Positions 1-8,679 of a stretch of 64,000 nucleotides of DNA are shown here, piece by piece (the first letter of the stretch is position 1; each line of letters starts with the position of its first letter). The position numbers and the translations under genes are program-made. The notes beneath the pieces are model-generated. The model made no database searches. It saw only the letters and a program-made list of their open reading frames with translations, and was not told the origin of the DNA. The DNA comes from Caedibacter sp052030685 (GTDB taxonomy: Bacteria; Pseudomonadota; Gammaproteobacteria; Francisellales; Francisellaceae): contig NZ_JBQAJM010000011.1 in NCBI RefSeq assembly GCF_052030685.1, positions 1 to 64,000 on the forward strand. Direction: 5' to 3'.

Positions 1-1
1 C

Positions 2-58
2 CAGTGGGCTCAAGACTGGAAATTAGTGAAGCAGCATATTTATAAAAATGCAGCGTAG
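2..58 (+). CDS. C-terminal tail of an unidentified CDS (partial)
   Basis: Frame 2 is open from the window edge for 18 codons and stops at a TAG at 56-58. The residues (QWAQDWKLVKQHIYKNAA) read like an ordinary basic protein C-terminus. Nothing in them identifies a family. The call rests only on an open frame at the window edge, so it may be a chance ORF. Confidence 0.3.
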   Translation, partial: QWAQDWKLVKQHIYKNAA

Positions 59-322
59 AAACTATATTAGGAATGCTATCATCATGATTCCTGAAAATAT
101 TGTCATTGAAATACCTCGCTTAATATTGACAATAATCACTCAGGCTAAATTGTACCGATGATAAGAATAAAAATTCGATAGGGGTTTTGTTTGAAAATAT
201 AAAAAAAGTATAAATTTCAGCGACTACTCGCCCTTAGTTAATCAGCAAAAGCTTTGCGCAATCAATTGTTATCAATCCTTAATCAGTTTGACAAATATTT
301 CATTTTTTTTAAAAATTAGGCG
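59..322. other. Intergenic stretch before the tRNA pair
   Basis: About 260 very AT-rich bases without a credible ORF or recognisable RNA. There is a T-run at 302-310 (cattttttttaaaaa) but no GC-rich stem in front of it, so I do not call a terminator. The tRNA promoter begins directly after this stretch. Confidence 0.5.
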
Positions 323-350
323 TTGACATCTAATCGGAAATCTATAGAAT
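323..350 (+). promoter_or_regulatory. sigma70-type promoter of the tRNA pair
   Basis: A perfect -35 TTGACA (323-328) and a -10 TAGAAT (345-350) are separated by 16 bases. Initiation would fall a few bases before the first tRNA at 362. The strength of the match and the position fit a stable-RNA promoter driving both tRNAs as one transcript. Confidence 0.75.
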
Positions 351-361
351 GCCTTTCTGTT

Positions 362-437
362 GCCGACATGGCTCAACTGGTAGAGCAGCCGACTTGTAAT
401 CGGCAGGTTCCGGGTTCAAGTCCTGGTGTCGGCACCA
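362..437 (+). tRNA. tRNA-Thr (anticodon TGT)
   Basis: A 76-nt cloverleaf. The acceptor stem GCCGACA/TGTCGGC pairs perfectly. The D arm is GCTC/GAGC, the anticodon loop CTTGTAA has anticodon TGT, and the T arm contains GGTTCAAGT. The 3' CCA is encoded (435-437). It reads ACA threonine codons and lies 8 bases upstream of tRNA-Asp, almost certainly in the same transcript. Confidence 0.96.
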
Positions 438-445
438 TCAAAAGC

Positions 446-522
446 GGAGTGGTAGTTCAGCTGGTTAGAATACCTGCCTGTCACGCAGGGGGTCGCGGGT
501 TCGAGTCCCGTCCATTCCGCCA
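446..522 (+). tRNA. tRNA-Asp (anticodon GTC)
   Basis: A 77-nt cloverleaf, very close to the enterobacterial tRNA-Asp sequence. The acceptor stem is GGAGTGG/CCATTCC with one G-T pair. The anticodon loop CTGTCAC carries GTC, the T loop is GGTTCGAGT, and CCA is encoded. It lies just downstream of tRNA-Thr in the same transcription unit. Confidence 0.97.
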
Positions 523-641
523 CGATATCTAAATATTTTCCCAGATTTAATCCCATAAATTAAATTCAAAATAATTACCTGATTTGCATGTATTAAAATA
601 CCTGTTAGACTTAAACTCATTAGTAATCCACTGCAAGATAT

Positions 642-941
642 ATGAAGTTAGCTAATGAAGATGATGCACTCAAATTACCGATCAAAATTCGTGATCACAA
701 AGGACAGCTGACGATTATCTATATTTCTTATTCAGATGATGGTATTACTTTTAGCTATCTTGAAATGAAGGCAACCTACCCTGAAGAGCGAAACATTCAT
801 GGTTGGCTTGAATCAGTGACCAAAAAAAAGATTATGCATTTTCCCAAGAATCTTGATTTCATTTATGAGGAATGTGAGCAAAACCCAGAGAATGTATTAA
901 ACATATTCCATCATTATTTCTCAGCAATTCGCTATTTATGA
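642..941 (+). CDS. Hypothetical protein, 99 aa
   Basis: I do not recognise a family. The 99-residue product is soluble-looking and mildly acidic. It is rich in aromatic residues and has no signal peptide, membrane segment or cysteine cluster. It starts at an ATG about 120 bases after tRNA-Asp and its last 10 bases overlap the convergent rlmH 3' end. Codon use looks like that of its neighbours, which supports a real gene, but there is no operon context and no clear Shine-Dalgarno. Confidence 0.55.
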   Translation: MKLANEDDALKLPIKIRDHKGQLTIIYISYSDDGITFSYLEMKATYPEERNIHGWLESVTKKKIMHFPKNLDFIYEECEQNPENVLNIFHHYFSAIRYL

Positions 942-1402
942 TACGGATGACCTTGTAAAATCGTCCACGCACGATAGATCTGCTCAGCAAAAATAATGCG
1001 TACAATCGGGTGTGGAAATGTCATCTTTGAAAGAGATATTTTCTCCTTTGCCAAACGTTTGATCGAATTATCAATCCCATCTGGTCCGCCGATCAAAATC
1101 GCAATATTTGGCGTATTTTGCTGCCAACTTTCCATTTTTTGCGCAAGCTCCTCAGTGCTAATAAGCTTCGATTGCACATCCAAGATAACCAAATGATCTT
1201 GCTCATTGAGCTTAGATAATACTGTTTTTGCTTCTTGCGCCAACCAACCATCAACGGTTCCTGTCTTTGTACGCTTGGCAATAGGTAACTCAATCACCTG
1301 CAACTGAATTGAGGAACCTGTTAATCGTTTTTGATATTCATTAACGCCTTCTTGCACCCATGCTGGCATTTTCTCACCCAAGGAAAGTAATTTAATTTTC
1401 AT
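932..1402 (-). CDS. rlmH: 23S rRNA (pseudouridine1915-N3)-methyltransferase RlmH
   Basis: The 156-residue product matches the size of RlmH (YbeA), a small SPOUT methyltransferase that methylates pseudouridine 1915 in helix 69 of 23S rRNA using SAM. It begins MKIKLLSLGEKMP and carries the SPOUT knot segments ILIGGPDG and ISLSKMTFPHPIVRIIFAEQIYRAW, as expected for this family. The chosen ATG (1402) overlaps the yaaA stop codon as ATGA. That is better than the upstream alternative start and implies translational coupling. It ends by converging on the 642-941 hypothetical gene. Confidence 0.95.
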   Translation of the reverse strand: MKIKLLSLGEKMPAWVQEGVNEYQKRLTGSSIQLQVIELPIAKRTKTGTVDGWLAQEAKTVLSKLNEQDHLVILDVQSKLISTEELAQKMESWQQNTPNIAILIGGPDGIDNSIKRLAKEKISLSKMTFPHPIVRIIFAEQIYRAWTILQGHPYHK

Positions 1403-2172
1403 GGTTTGACTCGAGTAAAGCAAAATGATTTATCACGCGACAGCTCTGGATTAAAGATATAACCATCATAATCAAAGTCCTTAAGTGCCTCTATATTATC
1501 AATGTTATGATCGATGATATAGCGCACCATTCTACCGCGTGCACGCTTGGCAAAAAGCGCAATGGTTTGATATTTATCTTTATGGAATTCCTTAAAATCA
1601 ACTTCAAGCCATGTTGCTTTAATCATTTTCTTATCAATCGCTTTACTGTATTCATTCGATGCTAAATTAACGATTGCTTGATGATCATTCTCTTTAATAA
1701 TATCATTTAGCTTCTGCGTTAAGGTTTCTCGCCAAAAATCATATAGCAGCACATTATCAATATAAAACTTAGTACCCATTTCCAAACGGTAGGCTTGAAT
1801 TAAATCCAATGGTCGAATCAGTCCATATAGGCCTGAGATCATTAGTAAATGCTCTTGCGCATAATCGATTTGCGCTGGCGATAAAGTAAGCGCATCCAAA
1901 CCTCGATAAACATCACCTGTAAAAGCAAAGAGTGCTTGCTTGGCATTGTCTTTGCCGTAGTTTTTACTATCAAAGTTGATATACATATCAAAAACACCTT
2001 CGGCAAGCTTAGGTGATATCTTCATTAAGCGCTCAAACTCATCTGGTGTATAGTGTTTAAGCTTACTTACAAGCTGACTGATTTGTTCAGGAAACAATAC
2101 TTTACTTGTAAGATCTGTTGGTGCGTTATGGCTGAAGTCTTGACTTTTTGCTGGTGAAATAAGACTGAGCAT
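1399..2172 (-). CDS. yaaA: Peroxide stress protein YaaA (DUF328)
   Basis: The product is about 257 aa, the length of E. coli YaaA (UPF0246), a protein induced by peroxide that limits intracellular iron and so hydroxyl-radical damage. The N-terminus MLSLISPAKSQDF and the later NLASNEYSKAID and FAKRARGRMVRYII segments are family hallmarks. I chose the ATG at 2172, which gives the canonical start; the frame is open 32 codons further upstream, but those residues do not look family-like. It is coupled to rlmH by a 4-base overlap. The pairing of an oxidative-stress gene with an rRNA methylase is by position only. Confidence 0.93.
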   Translation of the reverse strand: MLSLISPAKSQDFSHNAPTDLTSKVLFPEQISQLVSKLKHYTPDEFERLMKISPKLAEGVFDMYINFDSKNYGKDNAKQALFAFTGDVYRGLDALTLSPAQIDYAQEHLLMISGLYGLIRPLDLIQAYRLEMGTKFYIDNVLLYDFWRETLTQKLNDIIKENDHQAIVNLASNEYSKAIDKKMIKATWLEVDFKEFHKDKYQTIALFAKRARGRMVRYIIDHNIDNIEALKDFDYDGYIFNPELSRDKSFCFTRVKP

Positions 2173-2407
2173 AGTGATTATCCATTTTAAAATATTTCTG
2201 CCATTGTAACAAAACTTGCCATCAATAAAATATAAAATCCCAACCGCCAAAATTTTCTGATATACCAAGCAATTAATCTCTTAATGCGCAGCGTTAATAA
2301 AAACAATAAGCCACTGTAATGTCGGACGCTTAAAAAATCATTACCAACCACGCATTCCAAGCGCAGTTAAATATGCCCTTTCATGGCAAGTTGCGGGAAG
2401 TAACAGA
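2173..2407. other. Intergenic gap between yaaA and the HIT gene
   Basis: 235 bases upstream of yaaA and downstream of the kdsB/HIT operon. I see no ORF, tRNA or strong GC hairpin followed by Ts. It presumably contains the yaaA-rlmH promoter, which I could not locate with confidence. Confidence 0.4.
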
Positions 2408-2809
2408 CTAGATAAGCTTAAGCACTCTGGTGCATAAACTCTCTTTTTCATGCGCCAAATAAGCTTGGCTTTCGCTTTTCCCCCACACTACATCTGGCCA
2501 GCAAAAGTCATCTTTTTTGCGTCCGATTACATGAATATGCATTTGGGATACGACATTGCCAATTGTCGCAACATTGACTTTGTCAACACGCAAATCCTCT
2601 TTTAAAAAGCGAGATAATGTATTAATCAAGGCATTGAGTCTTAGCTGCATTTCGATATCAAGCTCAAACCAATCAGTGACAGTCACTTTAGGTACGATGA
2701 GAAACCACGTCACCAATGCGTTGTTTGATAATCGTAATTGTACATCACCAAGATCTTTGATGAGGCTACTGGTATCAGCTAAACGTTTATCGAGCACAAA
2801 AGCTGTCAT
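2408..2809 (-). CDS. HIT-domain nucleotide hydrolase/transferase-like protein
   Basis: A 133-aa histidine-triad protein. The catalytic segment reads SQMHIHVIGR, so the first histidine of the HxHxH triad is Gln, a common variant in this bacterial HIT branch, while the central nucleophilic His is kept. The downstream KDDFCWPDVVWG segment is typical of the gammaproteobacterial HIT-like group. Such proteins bind or hydrolyse dinucleoside polyphosphates or nucleotide phosphoramidates. The substrate here is unknown. The gene overlaps the kdsB 3' end by 23 bases and is last in a five-gene minus-strand run. Confidence 0.85.
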   Translation of the reverse strand: MTAFVLDKRLADTSSLIKDLGDVQLRLSNNALVTWFLIVPKVTVTDWFELDIEMQLRLNALINTLSRFLKEDLRVDKVNVATIGNVVSQMHIHVIGRKKDDFCWPDVVWGKSESQAYLAHEKESLCTRVLKLI

Positions 2810-3551
2810 ATATCTTCCTTACTTTATCTAAATCAGCTTGTGTATCAATCCCAGGTGGCGTTGACGCCTTAGCTTCAGCAATTGCAATTTTTTGATTATG
2901 CCATAGTACACGTAATTGCTCTAAAGACTCGATTTGTTCTAATGGGCTTTTTTCCATCTGTGCATATACCTTTAGAAATCCCGCGCGATAGGCATATAAA
3001 CCAATATGACGATAATGATCTCCCATTTTAATCTCACCTTGATCAAATACACCACGTTGCCATGGAATCGGCGCTCTTGAGAAATACAATGCATATTGTT
3101 CACGATTAAAGACAACTTTTACGCAATTTGGATCATGAATGTCAACTTCGTCAGTTATTCGCTCACACAAGGTTGCCATTACCGCTTGCGATCTATCAAC
3201 CAACAAATCTGCTGCTTGAATCACATTTTCCATAGGAATTAATGGTTCATCCCCTTGGATATTCACAATAATATCTTCATCAGCAATTGCTAATTTTTGC
3301 ACGGCTTCAGCTAAACGATCAGTGCCTGATTGATGATCTATTGCGGTCATACATACTGTCGCACCAAAGTTGTGCGCTATTTGTTGAATCTCTTGACTGT
3401 CCGTCGCAATCACCACTTGCTCAAAGCCACATTGCAATGCGCGCTCATAAACATGCTCAATAATGGGTTTACCTGCTAAATCAAGGAGTAATTTATTGGC
3501 AAGGCGACTGGATTGCAAACGCGCTGGGATAATAATATGACGCTTACTCAT
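2787..3551 (-). CDS. kdsB: 3-deoxy-manno-octulosonate cytidylyltransferase (CMP-KDO synthetase)
   Basis: The 254-aa product activates KDO with CTP for transfer to lipid A, an essential cytoplasmic step in LPS inner-core synthesis. The nucleotide-binding N-terminus IIIPARLQSSRLANKLL, then DLAGKPIIEHVYERA and NIQGDEPLI (magnesium/sugar site) are classic KdsB motifs. I placed the start at the ATG at 3551, which lies inside the end of the upstream Trm112-like gene (8-base overlap) and gives MSKRHIIIPARL. kdsB commonly follows a ycaR-type gene in gammaproteobacteria, as here. kdsD, earlier in the same pathway, lies about 10 kb away. Confidence 0.97.
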   Translation of the reverse strand: MSKRHIIIPARLQSSRLANKLLLDLAGKPIIEHVYERALQCGFEQVVIATDSQEIQQIAHNFGATVCMTAIDHQSGTDRLAEAVQKLAIADEDIIVNIQGDEPLIPMENVIQAADLLVDRSQAVMATLCERITDEVDIHDPNCVKVVFNREQYALYFSRAPIPWQRGVFDQGEIKMGDHYRHIGLYAYRAGFLKVYAQMEKSPLEQIESLEQLRVLWHNQKIAIAEAKASTPPGIDTQADLDKVRKIYDSFCAR

Positions 3552-3732
3552 AGTGTTTGACTTCTTCAAGCGTTAGCTTCTTAGCTTCTTCTAATAACAT
3601 GCGTGGCACACCATCGATAATAGGGTATGCCAATTTATCCGCTTTACACACAAGCATCTTGTTTTGTTTATCATATATCAATGATGATTGACACTCAGGA
3701 CACACTAAAATACTTAATAAACCTTGATCCAT
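3544..3732 (-). CDS. ycaR: Trm112-like (UPF0434/YcaR) small protein
   Basis: A 62-aa Trm112p-like zinc-ribbon-type protein, normal length for YcaR. The core LLSILVCPECQSSLIYD has the CPxC knuckle and YPIIDGVPRML is the usual C-terminal signature. Bacterial members are of uncertain function. Eukaryotic Trm112 activates methyltransferases, but that role is not shown for YcaR. It begins 3 bases after tusA and overlaps kdsB by 8 bases, so all three are likely co-translated. Confidence 0.9.
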   Translation of the reverse strand: MDQGLLSILVCPECQSSLIYDKQNKMLVCKADKLAYPIIDGVPRMLLEEAKKLTLEEVKHYE

Positions 3733-3735
3733 CTG

Positions 3736-3960
3736 TTACGCCTTAATCACAAAAATAAATTCATTATCTATTTCAAGTTGCTCTAAGATAGCATAGCCAT
3801 TGATCTTACACCAAGCAGGAATATCATGCTTGACACCCGGATCGGTGCATATCACCTTTAACTGCTCACCCGCGGTCATCTTTTTTAACGCATTTTGCGT
3901 TTTAATCACAGGCATCGGACATAATAAACGACGCAAATCTAGCTCAAGATTAACTTCCAT
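3736..3960 (-). CDS. tusA: Sulfur carrier protein TusA
   Basis: A 74-aa member of the SirA/TusA family. The catalytic motif LCPMPVIKTQ contains the Cys that carries a persulfide from IscS-type desulfurases to tRNA thiolation and other sulfur pathways. The start at 3960 shares one base with the stop codon of the upstream PP-loop gene (TGATG), the tightest coupling in the operon. This suggests TusA may be the sulfur donor for that ATPase. The donor-acceptor pairing is inference from position and family roles. Confidence 0.93.
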   Translation of the reverse strand: MEVNLELDLRRLLCPMPVIKTQNALKKMTAGEQLKVICTDPGVKHDIPAWCKINGYAILEQLEIDNEFIFVIKA

Positions 3961-5036
3961 CAGACATACCACGCTTGTTGCACTTCATCAACTGCAAAAG
4001 GTTTCACAGCATGTTCACGCGCGACTCCATCAGGATAAACAAAGCGCACAGTCACTTCGTCAGCCTCTCTGCCTTGTGAAAAGCGCGCAATGATTCTGGC
4101 GACAAACGCTTCATCTTGGATGTCAAAATTGCCATCAATCAAAGTAAGTGGTCCGCCATGACTTTCAACGGTGATGTGTGGAAACTGACGCTTGTAACCA
4201 TTTAGGAAATTATTCTCGCCTTCTTCGCGCGCAATAATTAACTTAAACTCAGGTTTGGGGCGCAAGTGTCGACCTACTTTTAACAGCATAATATCATCAA
4301 AATCATAATCACGCTTGTCATTGCGACCTTTCCATAAATCAACGAGTTTATCTGAATATTGCTTATCGGTTAAAAAGCAGCAACCACCAGCAGGTGTCGC
4401 ATAATCAGTAAAGCCATATGAACTTGCTAGTTCAAATTGTGGTGTGCGATTACGTCCATGAAAACCAAATAGTTTTTCACGATCAACCCAGCCTTCACGC
4501 TCAGGCTTAGTTTCAGGTAGATTTTTAGCGCATAATGGGCGCAATAATAAATCATCAACACCTGATTGTTTTTGAATAACTGGCATGGTGTCTTTACGTT
4601 GTGACATCGGGCGCTGACCAATTACTTCACCGGTAATAATAAAATCAAAACCATTTGCAAGCGCCCATTCCTTGGCTTTTTTAACCATAAAAATCTTACA
4701 ATCCAAACACGGATTCATATTGGCACCATAGCCATATTTGGGATTTAATAGCACATCTTTGTACTCTTCAATCACATCGATAATATGTAGTTTAATCCCA
4801 AGCTGTTCAGCAACCCACAAGGCATTGTTGCGTTTTTCTTTACTTTGATCTTTCTTACGAATGGCATGTGTATGCCCTTCAACACAAAATCCGGTGAAGA
4901 AATTAATTCCTTCAACATGAATGCCTTGATCTGCAATTACCTTGGTTGCCAACATAGAATCTAAACCACCGGAAATAAGCGAAACCGCCTTATATTGTTT
5001 AGGTTTTTCTGAATGAGAATTATGTAATGATGTCAT
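3960..5036 (-). CDS. PP-loop ATPase, tRNA-thiolation-like, with NFACT-R-type C-terminal region
   Basis: A 358-aa adenine-nucleotide alpha hydrolase. The PP-loop SGGLDS is at residues 22-27. A CxxC pair (C110, C113, NPCLDC) and adjacent cysteines C219/C220 (PAGGCC) could bind an iron-sulfur cluster, as in Fe-S-dependent tRNA thiolases. The roughly 235-330 region, with LLKVGRHLRPKPEFKLIIARE, resembles the NFACT-R (DUF814) RNA-binding domain. There is no THUMP domain and no rhodanese domain, so it is not canonical ThiI. Immediate coupling to tusA supports a tRNA 2- or 4-thiouridine function. Family members are often loosely annotated as ThiI or MnmA; the exact product is unproven. Confidence 0.8.
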   Translation of the reverse strand: MTSLHNSHSEKPKQYKAVSLISGGLDSMLATKVIADQGIHVEGINFFTGFCVEGHTHAIRKKDQSKEKRNNALWVAEQLGIKLHIIDVIEEYKDVLLNPKYGYGANMNPCLDCKIFMVKKAKEWALANGFDFIITGEVIGQRPMSQRKDTMPVIQKQSGVDDLLLRPLCAKNLPETKPEREGWVDREKLFGFHGRNRTPQFELASSYGFTDYATPAGGCCFLTDKQYSDKLVDLWKGRNDKRDYDFDDIMLLKVGRHLRPKPEFKLIIAREEGENNFLNGYKRQFPHITVESHGGPLTLIDGNFDIQDEAFVARIIARFSQGREADEVTVRFVYPDGVAREHAVKPFAVDEVQQAWYV

Positions 5037-5130
5037 TTATTATTTTATGTCTACTTTAAAATTTGCGCACATTGTACGCGCTGTAGACAATTTTTTCATT
5101 ATTCAAATAGAATTTTCTACAACTTTCTGC

Positions 5131-5469
5131 TTAAAAAGCTGCCTGCACCCATTGAATATCATCGGCTGTAATACCAATGACATCAAAACGGCACTCGGCA
5201 TATTGATAATGTGGATGTTGTTGCAGAAAAACTTGTGCTGTTTTACGCACTTTGATCTGCTTGGCTTTTGTCACCATTTCTAATGCCGAGCCAAATTGCG
5301 CTGACCTTCGCGCCTTAACCTCAACAAATATCAATACATCCGCAATTTGACCAATTAGGTCGATCTCACCTAATGGTGTCAGAAAGTTCTTAGCAATTAG
5401 GTTAAAGCCTTTGGTCTCTAAAAACACTAAGGCTTTGTTTTCCGCCTCACCACCAATGGCTCGACTCAT
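5131..5469 (-). CDS. yraN: UPF0102 protein YraN
   Basis: A 112-aa protein of the YraN family, which has a predicted Holliday-junction-resolvase/restriction-endonuclease-like fold. The signature residues are the GEIDLIG segment and FVEVKARRS, corresponding to the D...ExK nuclease core. The biochemical role is not firmly established. The ATG lies one base after the prlC stop codon, so the two genes are almost certainly co-transcribed. Confidence 0.92.
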   Translation of the reverse strand: MSRAIGGEAENKALVFLETKGFNLIAKNFLTPLGEIDLIGQIADVLIFVEVKARRSAQFGSALEMVTKAKQIKVRKTAQVFLQQHPHYQYAECRFDVIGITADDIQWVQAAF

Positions 5470-7488
5470 CTAAACAATACCATTATGGCGCAGTAACGCG
5501 TCAACTGATGGTTTGTGACCTTTAAATTTTTCAAAGAGCTCGGCAGCTGGTGCTGAGCCGCCCGTCTCCAAAATAATTTGCATAAACTTCTGACCAATGG
5601 CTTTGTTTAATACTGACTGCCCCTGCTCCAATTCAGCAAAAGCGTCACTTGATAAAACTTCCGCCCATTTATAACTGTAGTAACCTGCGGCATAACCACC
5701 TGCAAAAATATGAGAGAAGCTATTTTCAAAGCGATTAAACTTCGGTACTTCTAACAATGCTGTTGATTGACGCACATCCTCTATTACCTGATGAATGTCT
5801 AAATTTTGCGTATCACTTTGATGTAATTGCATATCAAATAATGCAAACTCAAGCTGACGCAACATTGCCAAGCCTGATTGATACTGGCGTGAGGCAACTA
5901 ACTTTTGAAATAGCGCTTTTGGTAGGCTTTCTTTGGTCTCAACATGCTGTGACAGTAATTGTAACCCTTCTTCACACCAGCAGAAATTCTCCATAAACTG
6001 ACTAGGTAGTTCAACGGCATCCCACTCAACACCATTAATACCCGAAACAGGCAAATGTTCCACCTGCGTTAAGATGTGCTGCAATGCATGCCCAAACTCA
6101 TGAAATAAGGTCAAGACATCACTGTGTGTCAATAATGCATCAGCCCCTTCATTAGCAGGCATAAAATTGCACGTCACATAAGCCACAGGCGTTTGCACTG
6201 AATGATCCAGACGTTTATAGCGCGTACGACACTCATCCATCCAAGCGCCATCGCGCTTGTGTTCTCTTGCAAAGAGATCTACTAAAATCGCCCCACGAAG
6301 TTGCTTACTCTCATCATAAAACTCATATAAATCTGTTTGTGAGTGATAGCGATCCCAGTCATCATTCTTCTTCACTGTGATGCCATAAAGGGATGATAAT
6401 ACACTAAACAAACCTTTCATCACGTTATTCAAAGGAAAATAAGGGCGCAGCTCTTCAGAGGTAAAATCATAGCGCGCTTTTTTCATTTTATCTGAATAAT
6501 ACACACTATCCCAAGGCTTAAACTCATCATTCAATCCATACTCTTTAGCAAATGCTTTAAGCTCCCCAAACTCCTTTTGCGCGTGCGGCTTTGCCTTTTG
6601 TAGCAAATCATGCATAAACTTCATAACATCATCAACGGATGTTGCCATCTTAGTCGCAAGTGAAACTTCAGCATAGTTTTTGAATCCTAAAAGCTCAGCT
6701 TCTTGTGCCCTTAAGCGCATAATTTCTTGCATAATTTCGGCATTATCGAAGCTTTTATTGTCCGCCTCACTCGAGGCGCGCGTGACATACGCCTTATAAA
6801 AAGTCTCACGCAGCTTGCGATTATCCGCTTGCTGCATCACAGAAATATAGGTTGGTGCGTCAAGTCCCAAAATAAACCCATCCTTTTCTTGTGTTTGCGC
6901 CTTTAAACGCGCCTGCTCTTTAGCGCTGTCTGACAAACCTTTTAGTTCATCTTCATTTAATGTGTGATAATGCCATGCCATTGTCGCATCAAGCACATTA
7001 TTCTCAAAATCATTTTGTAACTTGGCAAGCTTGGTAACAATTTGCTCAAACTCCTGACGCTTATCACCTTCCAGATCCACACCCGATAATTTAAAGCTGC
7101 GAATAGCATCATTAATCGCCTTAATCTGTGCCTGATCCAAAGTTTTATCATGCTGCAAAATAGTTTGATACGCCTTTAACATGCGCTCATCCTGTGCCGT
7201 TTGTGTTGAATACTCTGATATTTTCTCAACACAATACTGATAGACTTCACGCAACTGCGGTGTATTTTTAACGGCATTTAAATGCCCCAAAGGACCAAAC
7301 GTTTTGCTAAGCTCGTCTTCCGCTTCTTCCAAAGGATAAATGAAATTATCCCACGTATAATCATTCGCTTTAAGTAATTGCTCTTTTAAATCACGACAAT
7401 GCGCAATGCACTTTTCCACTTCAGTTTTAGCGTTATTAATATCTATTTGTGAAAATTTGGGTAAATCTAATGTAATTACATCACTCAT
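5470..7488 (-). CDS. prlC: Oligopeptidase A (M3 zinc metallopeptidase)
   Basis: The 672-aa length fits oligopeptidase A/PrlC, a cytoplasmic zinc peptidase that degrades short peptides, including cleaved signal peptides. The zinc-binding HEFGH lies at residues 463-467, with the third ligand in the following GVEWDAVELPSQFMENF segment. The C-terminal catalytic region has FNRFENSFSHIFAGGYAAGYYSYKWAEVL, typical of the M3A family. In E. coli prlC is followed by rsmJ; here it is followed directly by yraN. Confidence 0.97.
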   Translation of the reverse strand: MSDVITLDLPKFSQIDINNAKTEVEKCIAHCRDLKEQLLKANDYTWDNFIYPLEEAEDELSKTFGPLGHLNAVKNTPQLREVYQYCVEKISEYSTQTAQDERMLKAYQTILQHDKTLDQAQIKAINDAIRSFKLSGVDLEGDKRQEFEQIVTKLAKLQNDFENNVLDATMAWHYHTLNEDELKGLSDSAKEQARLKAQTQEKDGFILGLDAPTYISVMQQADNRKLRETFYKAYVTRASSEADNKSFDNAEIMQEIMRLRAQEAELLGFKNYAEVSLATKMATSVDDVMKFMHDLLQKAKPHAQKEFGELKAFAKEYGLNDEFKPWDSVYYSDKMKKARYDFTSEELRPYFPLNNVMKGLFSVLSSLYGITVKKNDDWDRYHSQTDLYEFYDESKQLRGAILVDLFAREHKRDGAWMDECRTRYKRLDHSVQTPVAYVTCNFMPANEGADALLTHSDVLTLFHEFGHALQHILTQVEHLPVSGINGVEWDAVELPSQFMENFCWCEEGLQLLSQHVETKESLPKALFQKLVASRQYQSGLAMLRQLEFALFDMQLHQSDTQNLDIHQVIEDVRQSTALLEVPKFNRFENSFSHIFAGGYAAGYYSYKWAEVLSSDAFAELEQGQSVLNKAIGQKFMQIILETGGSAPAAELFEKFKGHKPSVDALLRHNGIV

Positions 7489-7582
7489 CTATATGTTCCT
7501 TGGCATAAATTCTTCATTCTGCTAAGGCTTTATAATACACTTATTTCACTGCGAAAAAATATGAAAAAAGCACTAATAGATA

Positions 7583-8227
7583 ATGCCTGCTGATCTTAAC
7601 ACTTATTTAATGCGTTTTGCGATGTTTATCATCCCAATGCTCTTTGCTATCACACTACATGAAGCAGCACACGCTTACATCGCCAAATTGAGAGGTGATA
7701 AAACCGCCTATCTTATGGGGCGAGTTACTTTAAATCCGATTAAACACATCGATATTCTTGGCACAATCATTCTACCAACTGCGATGTTTCTATTGGGTAC
7801 TGGCTTTTTATTTGGTTGGGCAAAACCTGTACCGGTTAATTTCAACAACCTGAAGAAACCACGCCAAGATATGATTCTTGTAGCAATTGCCGGACCTTTA
7901 GCCAACTTTATTATGGCAATTATCTGGTTTTTATTGTGGAAATTTGTACCCAATTTTGGCTTTCACCAGATGGCGCAATTTGGTGTCGTGCTTAACTTGA
8001 TGTTAATGGTGTTTAATTTGCTACCCATTCCACCGCTTGATGGTAGTCGCGTTATTAGCGCATTACTGCCTTATAAAGCGGCACTACAATACAACCGCTT
8101 AGAGCGCTGGGGTTTTTTGATCGTACTTTTGCTACTATTTATTCCCTTTGGGCAATCAAATTTACTCGCAAGCATACTATTACCATTGATTAATAAGCTC
8201 GCTTTACTGATTCAATTTATCTTTTAA
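7583..8227 (+). CDS. Site-2-protease-family (M50) membrane metalloprotease
   Basis: A 214-aa polytopic protein with about five hydrophobic segments. HEAAH (residues 26-30) in the first membrane helix and LPIPPLDGSR (D153) supply the zinc ligands of the M50 family. It lacks PDZ and CBS domains and matches the compact YwhC-like subgroup often annotated as a site-2 protease. A regulatory intramembrane substrate is possible but unknown. It starts divergently from prlC and is followed 18 bases later by an Mth938-like gene, probably co-transcribed. Confidence 0.9.
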   Translation: MPADLNTYLMRFAMFIIPMLFAITLHEAAHAYIAKLRGDKTAYLMGRVTLNPIKHIDILGTIILPTAMFLLGTGFLFGWAKPVPVNFNNLKKPRQDMILVAIAGPLANFIMAIIWFLLWKFVPNFGFHQMAQFGVVLNLMLMVFNLLPIPPLDGSRVISALLPYKAALQYNRLERWGFLIVLLLLFIPFGQSNLLASILLPLINKLALLIQFIF

Positions 8228-8245
8228 TTTCTCAAGGCGCAAATA

Positions 8246-8617
8246 ATGCAATTAGAACATGAAAAACCGGATACACCGATTTTTGTTAAACACTATAAAT
8301 CTGGCGAACTGACACTATCACAGCAGAGATTTTCTCACAGTGTGATCATTACACCCGATAAAATCATTAATGATAACTGGGATGTCAAATCTATTGATGA
8401 GCTTAATCTTGACGCTATTGAAGCCCTGATTGAGCTTGATGCCCATGTTTATCTTCTTGGCACCGGGGCAACGTCACTGATTCCACCGCAAGAGATTATT
8501 GCCGCTTTCGCTCGCTTGGGGAAATCCATTGATTTTATGGATTCAGCTGCCGCATGTCGCACTTTTAATATTCTAGCAAATGAAGGGCGCCGTGTTGCCG
8601 CTGCTATCATTGTCTAA
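8246..8617 (+). CDS. Mth938-like domain protein (DUF498)
   Basis: A 123-aa protein of the Mth938/NDUFAF3-like family. The signature segments are YLLGTGATSLIPP, DFMDSAAACRTFNILANEGR and the hydrophobic C-terminus VAAAIIV. Mitochondrial relatives help assemble complex I; the bacterial function is unknown. An AAGG Shine-Dalgarno precedes the ATG at a suitable distance. Confidence 0.85.
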   Translation: MQLEHEKPDTPIFVKHYKSGELTLSQQRFSHSVIITPDKIINDNWDVKSIDELNLDAIEALIELDAHVYLLGTGATSLIPPQEIIAAFARLGKSIDFMDSAAACRTFNILANEGRRVAAAIIV

Positions 8618-8679
8618 CATCAAAATACTCGGCATAAATCAATTTTTCGCCACTTTTTCTTAAATTTTCTCTAACCTCC

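Noticed and set aside
323..532. 69-codon ORF across the tRNA pair
   Set aside because: It is read straight through two perfect tRNA cloverleaves and starts inside the -35 box.
3960..5036. Canonical ThiI or MnmA
   Set aside because: It lacks THUMP and rhodanese domains, and the C-terminal NFACT-R-like region and cysteine pattern differ from both.
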